Origin: CAYNYI01 sp964401455
Lineage (GTDB): Bacteria > Fibrobacterota > OXYB2-FULL-49-7 > CAYNYI01
Length of the DNA: 24,319 bases
Assembly: GCA_964401455.1 (NCBI GenBank)
Contig: CAYNYI010000042.1
Location: forward strand, 1 to 24,319
Direction: 5' to 3'
Position numbers and translations under genes: made by a program. Each line of letters starts with the position of its first letter. Position 1 is the first letter of the stretch. This document shows, piece by piece, positions 8,477-14,765 of this stretch. The notes beneath the pieces are model-generated. The model worked only from the letters and a program-made list of their open reading frames with translations. It was not told the DNA's origin and did no database searches.

Positions 8477-9613
8477 ATGAAAATGCATAATCTGAAAGAT
8501 CCCCGCGAAAGAGCAGTTCTCGTAGGCGTTAATTTTACAGATGAGAAGTTTCATCACACCAGGGAATCGCTTGACGAACTGGAACTTCTGGCTGAAACCG
8601 CAGGTGCCGAAGTGATCGGCCGCGTAATACAGACACGCCCCTGCCCCGACAAGAGTACATACATCGGTAAGGGCAAAGTAGAAGAGGTCAGACGTCTTGT
8701 AAAGGAAAGCAGCGCGCATCATGTTATTTTTGATGATGATCTTTCGCCGTCCCAGGTACGTAATGTTGAAAAATCCGTAGAAACATCTGTTATCGACAGA
8801 AGCGGACTGATTTTGGATATTTTCGCGAGACGGGCGAGATCTAATGCCGCCAAAATTCAGGTCGAGCTGGCGCAGCTGAAATATTTACTGCCCAGACTGA
8901 CGGGAATGTGGACACATCTTGAGAGGCAGGAGGGCGCGATAGGAACAAGGGGACCCGGTGAAAAACAGCTTGAGGAAGATAAACAGATAATGCGTAAAAA
9001 GATTACGGAACTTCGCAAGAAGCTCAAGACTATAGATAATTCGCGGCGTGAACAGAGAAAGCGTAGAAACAATCTTCCGGCCGCCGCAATTGTGGGGTAT
9101 TCAAATGCCGGGAAATCCACGCTTCTCTCGGCCATGTCAAAAAGCAATGTTTATATAGAAGATAAACTTTTTGCCACATTGGACGCGACAACGAGAAAAT
9201 CATTCATACCGGGGTTCGGAGAGATACTTCTGACCGATACAGTCGGGTTTATAAAAAAATTACCGCATCATTTGATTGAATCATTTAAGAGCACTCTTGA
9301 TGAAGCTGTTGCGGGAGATATTATAATCAGGGTCACCGATATCTCCGCTGAGGATTACGATAAGCATATTTCTGTTGTAGACGATGTTTTAAATGATATA
9401 GGAGCTTTTGATACCCCTGTTATCAATGTTTTTAATAAAGCCGATACGGTGGACAAAAAGACCATCAAGAAGGTAACTGAAAAATATCCGGATGCTTTGT
9501 TGATTTCGGCACGAAAAAATGAAGGTTTGGAAGACCTTAAGGAAAAATTGCGACAGAAAACCTTTGAGCTGGGTTTTAAAAGCATATACGGAAATTATGA
9601 CAATAAAACCTGA
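8477..9613 (+). CDS. hflX: GTPase HflX (ribosome-splitting / ribosome-associated GTPase)
   Basis: The 378 residues show the HflX N-terminal domain (TYIGKGKVEEVRRLV at 61-75, VIDRSGLILDIFARRA at 105-120), the glycine-rich GAIGTRGPGEKQLE linker (153-166) and a coiled-coil. The G domain follows: G1 GYSNAGKST (207-215), G2 in LDATTR, G3 DTVGF (254-258), G4 NKAD (320-323) and G5 SARKNEG (344-350). HflX binds the 50S subunit and in E. coli rescues stalled ribosomes after heat stress. This protein ends soon after the G domain and lacks the C-terminal extension of the 426-residue E. coli protein, as many bacterial HflX do. No clear Shine-Dalgarno precedes the ATG; a second ATG two codons later is an alternative. 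A lone TATAAT lies at 8448-8453 without a matching -35. Confidence 0.95.
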   Translation: MKMHNLKDPRERAVLVGVNFTDEKFHHTRESLDELELLAETAGAEVIGRVIQTRPCPDKSTYIGKGKVEEVRRLVKESSAHHVIFDDDLSPSQVRNVEKSVETSVIDRSGLILDIFARRARSNAAKIQVELAQLKYLLPRLTGMWTHLERQEGAIGTRGPGEKQLEEDKQIMRKKITELRKKLKTIDNSRREQRKRRNNLPAAAIVGYSNAGKSTLLSAMSKSNVYIEDKLFATLDATTRKSFIPGFGEILLTDTVGFIKKLPHHLIESFKSTLDEAVAGDIIIRVTDISAEDYDKHISVVDDVLNDIGAFDTPVINVFNKADTVDKKTIKKVTEKYPDALLISARKNEGLEDLKEKLRQKTFELGFKSIYGNYDNKT

Positions 9614-9633
9614 TGCCGGGTTATCGGAGGCAG

Positions 9634-10157
9634 TTACAACATTTTTCTCAGCAAATTTTTCATCCAGGGTTTAAGATTTTTGCCACGGCAAGTCAGGCTG
9701 CCGGAATAATCTCGCCTGCCTTTTGCCCTACGGCAGTTGCTCCTACAATCCTTTCCTTCTTGTCCATAACCAGTTTTAGAAAACCTTCTTCATCTCCTTC
9801 CGTAAGAGAACTGTCCGCTTCGCTGAGAGGGATCAATTCGCATGATCCGGGTTTTCCGGCCGCGGACGCCATTTCTTCGGTGAGTCCGGTATGGGCCACC
9901 TCAGGCCTCGTAGAGGTTGTCCATGCTACGCTTGAATAATCGACTGAGGCTCCCCGCGGAGAGACAATGTCGCGGACCACACTGCCTGCCTGATATGCCG
10001 CCATATGAGTGAACTGGCGTTTACCGGTTATGTCTCCGTAGGCGTAAATGTTTTTAATATTTGTTTTCATGTTTAGGCCGGTTTTTTCTACGGACTCAGC
10101 CCTTGCTCCAAGGACAACATTGATCCCCTCTCTGCGGAAAGTTTTTCTGATTACAGG
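9634..10157 (-). pseudogene. Decayed flavin disulfide oxidoreductase (mercuric reductase/lipoamide dehydrogenase-like), C-terminal half
   Basis: Reading the minus strand gives PVIRKTFRREGINVVLGARA, then a segment ending NIKNIYAYGDITG (the FAD-binding IYAxGD motif), then QFTHMAAYQAG, the dimerisation-domain VDYSSVAWTTSTRPEVAHTG, and finally RIVGATAVGQKAGEII. These are hallmarks of class I pyridine nucleotide-disulfide oxidoreductases in the right order. The redox-active CxxxxC and the first FAD-binding domain are missing. About 60 residues appear to be lost between the NAD-domain segment and the IYAYGD region, though the exact size is uncertain. The frame stops at 9693, and a short shifted continuation, NLKPWMKNLLRKML ending at 9634, may be the old C-terminus. 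I therefore read it as a non-functional remnant and not a 125-residue gene starting at 10070. Confidence 0.75.
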
Positions 10158-10314
10158 TCCGCATCCTATATCAACGCCGACTGCATTGGTATGATTTCTC
10201 CTTTTGTAGCGATGACTACTCCTATAGGCATACCGTATCCTTTATGACAATCCGGCATTAGCGTCTCCCATTTGTTTTTACGGGTACGCCTTTGGTTTTT
10301 AATATTTTTATCAT
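10158..10314 (-). pseudogene. rtcB: Decayed RtcB-type RNA ligase fragment
   Basis: On the minus strand from the ATG at 10314 the translation is MIKILKTKGVPVK, similar to RtcB N-termini, then a stop. In another frame from 10258 comes MPDCHKGYGMPIG followed by VVIATKGEIIP. After an apparent one-base deletion near 10186-10187, the third frame gives AVGVDIGCG. The block MPDCHKGYGMPIG...ATKG...IIPNAVGVDIGCG is the metal-binding core of RtcB, the GTP-dependent 3'-phosphate/5'-OH RNA ligase. Roughly 40-50 residues expected between the N-terminus and MPDC are absent, and everything after DIGCG is replaced by oxidoreductase sequence. Both frameshift and internal loss point to a dead gene. Confidence 0.75.
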
Positions 10315-10470
10315 ACAAATTCAAAATATAAAAAAAGGCGGTTGGCAGACAATCATTTGTATTATTTACGGATATTAAGAAAAAAGTAGAATAAGGAAAT
10401 TGAAAATAAGTATAATTAGTGAAAGAAGTTTGTTTCGGATTGAGCTTTAAATTTTTAAGAGAGGATAAGC

Positions 10471-11721
10471 ATGAATTACATTTTTATTTTTCTGATTGGT
10501 TTTGTTTTTAATTTTGCCGGATGTTCCAATAATCCTGCGTCAGGGGAAAAAGGAATTTCCCAGGAAGGGAAATCAGTATTAAACATTTTTTTCGGATTTT
10601 CCGGGGAAAGCCGGGCATATAAAAGCACGGAAACCAAATGCAGTGTCTTGATTGTAACTGTAAGGGCATCGGGAAGGGTTGTTTTTCGAGATACTTCAGG
10701 TGTTGCTGGAGATGGTATTTTGACAGTTGCCGGAGTTCCTTCAGGCAGCGGAAGAGAAATATCACTTCATACAGAAGACGATGTCAGTGATACGGTACAC
10801 ATTTCAGAAGTCAGGACTTCTGACCTTTCAGCGGGGGGAACGATAAACCTTTCTTTTACTTTAAATCCTGTAATAGGTTCAATTTATATCGTCTTTTCTG
10901 ATATAGATCCTCTTGTTGATTCCGTATATTCTTTTTTTGAAAGCGACAAAGGCCTTTTCAGCGATTCTTCTTCAGTTTCTTCAGGAAGAGCTACGCTTGT
11001 TATTGATAAAGTCCCGGACAGCTCTGAGGGTATGCTTCAGATTTACGGGATAGATAAAGATTCTTTTGATACACTTTATTCTCAGACTCTTTCTCTGATT
11101 TTTTCTTCAAGCGGTGATAATACTCTCGAAGCCGCCTTTCATGTTCCCCCCGGTGAAATCTCGGGGAATATTTCTGTTATTGAACCCGGGGTGACCCTGG
11201 TGCAGGGATATATGAACGATTCCCGTAACCTTGGGCCGGAAAACGGCCCGCTGATTATAAGCGAAATATTGTATTCGGCGAATGATTCTGAATTCGTCGA
11301 AATCCATAACCCTTCAGATATGCTTTTCTCTGCCGATACAATTTTTCTTGAAGTAAACGGCGTTTTGAGAGAGTTTACTGGAGTTGATATTCAGGCGGGA
11401 GGATATTTTGTAATAGGAAGACAAGAGCTTTCATACGCTGATATATGGCATTCCACTTATTCTGCTCTGGATCTTGCGGCTACTTTCGAATTTATTGCGC
11501 TGCGCGGCAAAGATTCTGTTTTAATGGACTGTATCTCTTTTACAGGTTATTCGAATGATACCGGCTGGCCCCAAGGCGGTTCTTCTTCGGGGAGGTCAAT
11601 AGTTTTGAAAAGTGATGTAAATGACCCGGTTGACAATAACTATGGAAAGAATTGGCTGCTTTCCGAAAGTCAAATAGAGGGAACCGGATTGTCTGGCACT
11701 CCCGGAGGTGCCGGATACTAA
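10471..11721 (+). CDS. Lipoprotein with C-terminal lamin-tail domain (LTD)
   Basis: The 416-residue product begins with a lipoprotein signal, MNYIFIFLIGFVFNFAGC, with the lipidated cysteine at residue 18. An AGAGGA ribosome-binding site precedes the ATG. Residues about 35-235 are beta-rich and serine-rich without a clear family. Residues about 255-410 match the lamin-tail domain: LIISEILYS, EFVEIHNPSD, GGYFVIG, a DCISFTGYSNDTGWP segment and the closing GTGLSGTPG. In bacteria this Ig-like domain occurs on surface and secreted proteins, often with nucleases or adhesins; no catalytic domain is seen here. Within the 156 nt upstream of the start a TATAAT at 10411-10416 could be a -10 element, but I find no good -35. 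The gene stands alone, with a decayed locus before it and the rex promoter region after it. Confidence 0.8.
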   Translation: MNYIFIFLIGFVFNFAGCSNNPASGEKGISQEGKSVLNIFFGFSGESRAYKSTETKCSVLIVTVRASGRVVFRDTSGVAGDGILTVAGVPSGSGREISLHTEDDVSDTVHISEVRTSDLSAGGTINLSFTLNPVIGSIYIVFSDIDPLVDSVYSFFESDKGLFSDSSSVSSGRATLVIDKVPDSSEGMLQIYGIDKDSFDTLYSQTLSLIFSSSGDNTLEAAFHVPPGEISGNISVIEPGVTLVQGYMNDSRNLGPENGPLIISEILYSANDSEFVEIHNPSDMLFSADTIFLEVNGVLREFTGVDIQAGGYFVIGRQELSYADIWHSTYSALDLAATFEFIALRGKDSVLMDCISFTGYSNDTGWPQGGSSSGRSIVLKSDVNDPVDNNYGKNWLLSESQIEGTGLSGTPGGAGY

Positions 11722-11815
11722 TATTTAAAATTAATATAAATAAATGGAAATAAACAGAATAGGAGCGTTTGTGCCTTTCAGTCTCCATATATGTGAAAAT
11801 AATAACAAAAAAGCA

Positions 11816-11844
11816 TTGACATTTATTATAAAATTTAGTAGATT
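11816..11844 (+). promoter_or_regulatory. Sigma70-like promoter of the rex-hydrogenase operon
   Basis: TTGACA (11816-11821) is separated by exactly 17 bases from TAGATT (11839-11844). The -35 is a consensus match and the -10 is one or two bases off TATAAT. The region is AT-rich. Transcription would start near 11851, at the left edge of the Rex-like palindrome and about 38 nt before the rex ATG. It is the only strong promoter I found ahead of the 11.5 kb run of plus-strand genes. Confidence 0.7.
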
Positions 11845-11853
11845 TTATTTATA

Positions 11854-11869
11854 TGTGAAATGTATCACA
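11854..11869. promoter_or_regulatory. Rex operator-like palindrome
   Basis: TGTGAAATGTATCACA has perfect 5-bp outer arms (TGTGA/TCACA) around 6 bases. This matches the Rex operator pattern known from Actinobacteria and other phyla (TGTGAA-N4-TTCACA type). It sits just downstream of the -10 element, over the expected transcription start, and 19 nt before the rex start codon. Bound Rex would block RNA polymerase, giving NADH-responsive autoregulation of rex and the hydrogenase. The same pattern also fits a CRP/FNR-family site; position and neighbour favour Rex. Confidence 0.7.
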
Positions 11870-11888
11870 AGAGAATTTCGGGGTCCGA

Positions 11889-12515
11889 ATGATTTCAAAG
11901 ACAAGTTTAAAGCGGCTTCTGATTTACAGAAATGTAATGGCCAGTCTGAAAACGGCCGGTGTATTAAAGACTTTTTCAAAAAATATCGGTGAAGTTACAG
12001 GTTTTACTTCTTCTCAGGTGAGAAAGGATTTCTCTACATACGGCATTACCGGAAATAAAAGAGCGGGTTATTCCGTAATGGAAATTATAGAAAAGATCGA
12101 TCAGATATTCGGACGTACATCAAGAAGGGAAGTCGTGCTCGCCGGATACGGAAAGCTTGGCGCTGCTCTTATCGATTACCGCGGGTTCGGTCTTGACAAT
12201 ATAAAAATTAAAGCGGCTTTTGATATAGACCCGTCTAAATTCCGAGACGGTGAGGTTCCGGTATATCCGCTTGATGAAATGAAAAGTTATATTGTCCGCA
12301 GCGGAATAACAGCCGGAATAATAACTGTTCCCGCGGAGGCGGCCGGAAACGTTTATGGAATAATGGTCAACGCCGGAATCAGGGGAATATTGAATTTCGC
12401 GCCTATCAGGCTCAAGGAAAAAGGTGATTGTTATATTAATAATGTAAATCTTGCAAATGAACTTGAAAATGTGATGTATTTTTGTAATAATACGGTTAAT
12501 GATGAAAATCTTTAG
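11889..12515 (+). CDS. rex: Redox-sensing transcriptional repressor Rex
   Basis: The 208-residue protein has the two Rex domains. The N-terminal winged helix (1-75) has the recognition helix SSQVRKDFSTYG (41-52), then GKRAGYSV-type wing residues (here NKRAGYSVMEII). The C-terminal Rossmann domain opens with VVLAGYGKLGAALIDY, holding the GxGxxG dinucleotide loop at 86-91, and continues with AAFDIDPSK and the GIITVPAEAA and GILNFAPIRL strands. Rex represses fermentative, hydrogenase and respiratory genes when NAD+ is high and leaves DNA when NADH binds. It heads the hydrogenase operon behind a Rex-like operator, so autoregulation is likely. A weak GGGG ribosome-binding site lies 5 nt before the ATG. 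Its end overlaps the kinase gene by 17 nt. Confidence 0.95.
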   Translation: MISKTSLKRLLIYRNVMASLKTAGVLKTFSKNIGEVTGFTSSQVRKDFSTYGITGNKRAGYSVMEIIEKIDQIFGRTSRREVVLAGYGKLGAALIDYRGFGLDNIKIKAAFDIDPSKFRDGEVPVYPLDEMKSYIVRSGITAGIITVPAEAAGNVYGIMVNAGIRGILNFAPIRLKEKGDCYINNVNLANELENVMYFCNNTVNDENL

Positions 12516-14406
12516 AAAAATTAAGAATCTTAAGTCGCAGATGCTGCTTTCATTTTTTGCTGTAATAGTGACACTGTCTCTGTCTTTTGCGGTACTCGGA
12601 TATTATGTTATCCGCACCGATATAATGGGTAAAACGCAGGACCAGGTGAAAAATGATCTAAAGGCCGCGCGATCGGTTTTTAATAATGAGGCAGAAAGAC
12701 TCAAGCAGGCTTTCGGTATGATTAACTTTACAAAAGATATCGGAGAGCTCCAGAATACTCTGGATCTTGACTATCTCTATGTTGTTGAAGTAGAGGATAC
12801 TTCATTTGCAAAAAATCCTATTCTCTCGGAAGCCGCACGCGGCAACCTCAACGGCGGCACAAGAATTATGGGGAAATCTGAAATTTCCAGGATGAATTAT
12901 TCTATAAAGAAAAGAGCGCATATAGAGATAAGGAGCACTCCTCATTCGAAGCAGAATTACGGTGATACTCTTGAAACTGCTATGGTGATAGAATGCGCGG
13001 CGCCGGTTTTCAGCCCCGGCGGAGAAGTAGTTCGGATTATATACGGGGGGAAGGTTGTCAACCGCTATTTTGAGCTTGTAGATAAAATTCGGGATATCGT
13101 TTATGAAAGCCGGTTTTATAAAGGAAGACCCGTGGGGACTGTTACAATATTTCAGGACGGAGTACGGATAGCCACAAATGTTCTTGACAAAAGCGGTGAA
13201 CGGGCTGTGGGTACCCGGGTTTCTGATGAGGTCTATGATATTGTAATAGAAAAAAATAAATCATGGTTTGACAGGGCTTTTGTGGTTACCGACTGGTATC
13301 TTACCGCTTATGAGCCGATTTATGATTTTAACGGGAAAATTATTGGAATTTTATATGTAGGTATACTCGAAGAACCTTTTAGAGACAAGGCGAGAGGTCT
13401 CCAGCTGGCCTTTTTTGTTATACTTGGAATCAGTGTCTTTCTCGCCGCTTCTCTCGCGTTGTTTTTGGCTTCTGCCGTAGTAAAGCCTATTCGTGAAATG
13501 ACGGAGGTCAGTGTTAGAATTTCAAGAGGAGAACTCGAACACCGTCTGAAAGAAAGAACATATTCAAGGGAGCTTGCCTCGCTTGCTACTTCGTTTAACG
13601 ATATGTCTGCCAAATTGCAGGAGAGAGAAGTACTTATAAAAGAGTCGAACGAGAAGCTCAAGGCGCTTAATAAAAGTTATCTGGACCTTATAGGGATGGT
13701 TTCTCATGAGCTCAAGGGAATTCTCTCGTCCACCATGCTTAATACATACTCTGTTATGGAAGGTTATTTGGGAATGATTAATTTCAAGCAGAAAAAGGCC
13801 CTGAAGTCTATCGCTAAAAACCTTGACCTTCTCAATACTACAGTCCGGAATTTTCTGAATCTCAGCCGGATCGAAAAAGACGAGATGAATCTGAATATAT
13901 CAGATTTCCTTTTAAAAGAAGACATCGCTGATACAGCGGAAGAAATATTTTCAAGACAGGCTTTTGAAAAAAACATGACTATAATTAATAAAGTCCCGAC
14001 CGGGATTCAGGTAAAGGGAGACTCATCGCTAATTCAGATTGTCCTGAATAATTTTGTAGGCAATGCCGTGAAATATGGAAAAGCTTCCGCACCGATTACT
14101 GTTTCCGCAGAGGAAATGGATGATTCTGTTACTGTAGATGTGTTTAATGAGGGGCGTCCGCTGGAGAAAGATCAGGTTGACAGACTTTTTAAAAAGTTTT
14201 CGAGGCTGGATTCTCCCGAAGGAAGAAAGGTCAGAGGCACAGGGCTGGGGCTTTTCATTTCAAGGCAGATTGTAGAACAGCACGGCGGCTCGGTAAAATG
14301 TACGCCTTCTGATGACGGAAACACTTTTTCATTTACGATAAAAAAAGAGACTTTTACGAATACAACACATTCAAGGAGAGAAGATGGACCCTCTGAGCAC
14401 TCTTAA
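12499..14406 (+). CDS. Membrane sensor histidine kinase with extracytoplasmic Cache-type domain and HAMP
   Basis: The 635 residues contain TM1 (about 15-38), then an external sensor (39-300) that ends in a typical Cache pattern (GTVTIFQDGVRIATNV, then WYLTAYEPIYDFNGKIIGILYVGI). TM2 (about 302-326) and HAMP (about 327-380) follow. A HisKA domain holds the phosphoacceptor H403 in MVSHELKG. The HATPase_c domain has the N box NNFVGNAVKYG (517-527) and the G box RGTGLGLFISRQ. All kinase residues look intact. It overlaps rex by 17 nt and the ferredoxin gene by 23 nt, so it is embedded in the hydrogenase operon. Many NAD-linked [FeFe] hydrogenase loci carry a small kinase-like ATPase gene at this position; here it is a full transmembrane sensor. 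Two receivers at the operon end are its likely partners. The ligand is unknown; Cache domains usually bind small organic acids or amino acids. Confidence 0.93.
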   Translation: MMKIFRKIKNLKSQMLLSFFAVIVTLSLSFAVLGYYVIRTDIMGKTQDQVKNDLKAARSVFNNEAERLKQAFGMINFTKDIGELQNTLDLDYLYVVEVEDTSFAKNPILSEAARGNLNGGTRIMGKSEISRMNYSIKKRAHIEIRSTPHSKQNYGDTLETAMVIECAAPVFSPGGEVVRIIYGGKVVNRYFELVDKIRDIVYESRFYKGRPVGTVTIFQDGVRIATNVLDKSGERAVGTRVSDEVYDIVIEKNKSWFDRAFVVTDWYLTAYEPIYDFNGKIIGILYVGILEEPFRDKARGLQLAFFVILGISVFLAASLALFLASAVVKPIREMTEVSVRISRGELEHRLKERTYSRELASLATSFNDMSAKLQEREVLIKESNEKLKALNKSYLDLIGMVSHELKGILSSTMLNTYSVMEGYLGMINFKQKKALKSIAKNLDLLNTTVRNFLNLSRIEKDEMNLNISDFLLKEDIADTAEEIFSRQAFEKNMTIINKVPTGIQVKGDSSLIQIVLNNFVGNAVKYGKASAPITVSAEEMDDSVTVDVFNEGRPLEKDQVDRLFKKFSRLDSPEGRKVRGTGLGLFISRQIVEQHGGSVKCTPSDDGNTFSFTIKKETFTNTTHSRREDGPSEHS

Positions 14407-14740
14407 AAAAAAGCGGGCGGAAGCCCTCAACCGGATAGTCGGTAAAGGCTATCTGTCGACGAAAAGAGTATATGTAGGTATGGCGACATGCGAAATCGCC
14501 GCGGGATCGAAAAATGTTATGGATCTTTTTAGAAACGAGATTGAAAACGGACGTTTGGCCGATGTTTATCTTAGTCAAAAAGGATGTGCCGGAAGATGTA
14601 ATCTCGAACCGACTGTCGAGGTCATTGAAGAAAACAAAACTCCGGTAAAATACGGTAACGTCGATGAAAAAAAAGCGGCCGTAATTATTGAGAAACATCT
14701 GAAGGGCGGTGAGCCCGTAACTGAATGGGAAATTAAATAA
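14384..14740 (+). CDS. Thioredoxin-fold [2Fe-2S] ferredoxin-like protein of hydrogenase loci
   Basis: This 118-residue protein has the NuoE/HydB-N-terminal-like ferredoxin fold: RVYVGMATCEIAAGS (29-42), KGCAGRCNLEPTVEV (67-80 region) and VKYGNVDEKKAAVIIEKHL. Only three cysteines are present (C36, C68, C72). The position of the first cysteine of the usual CxxxxC pair is Tyr30, as in a family with VGxxTCxIAAG that I recall from such operons, so cluster binding is plausible but not certain. It probably serves as an electron-transfer or accessory subunit of the hydrogenase. AAGGAGAG precedes the ATG, and the gene starts inside the end of the kinase gene. HydB follows after 25 nt. Confidence 0.85.
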   Translation: MDPLSTLKKKRAEALNRIVGKGYLSTKRVYVGMATCEIAAGSKNVMDLFRNEIENGRLADVYLSQKGCAGRCNLEPTVEVIEENKTPVKYGNVDEKKAAVIIEKHLKGGEPVTEWEIK

Positions 14741-14765
14741 TTAATCTGATAATAAAGGAATATTA

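Noticed and set aside
9613..9632. A GC-rich hairpin after hflX as a terminator
   Set aside because: Only about 3 bp pair cleanly, and the T-run that follows is interrupted and too far away.
9613..9939. A 108-residue plus-strand open frame after hflX
   Set aside because: It runs antisense to the oxidoreductase remnant, whose translation matches a known family; the plus-strand product has no recognisable features.
9693..10070. A 125-residue minus-strand ORF as an intact small gene
   Set aside because: It is only the C-terminal half of a flavin disulfide reductase; homologous sequence continues upstream of its ATG and in another frame downstream, so it is part of a pseudogene.
10411..10416. 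TATAAT as a promoter for the lamin-tail lipoprotein
   Set aside because: No acceptable -35 element lies 16-18 bases upstream, and the region is AT-rich enough for chance matches.
11854..11869. The palindrome as a CRP/FNR site
   Set aside because: The arms fit CRP as well, but the position over the start site of rex and the hydrogenase context make Rex the better explanation; not fully excluded.
11744..11992. An 82-residue plus-strand frame overlapping the rex promoter and start
   Set aside because: It covers the promoter, operator and the out-of-frame start of rex; no ribosome-binding site or family features.
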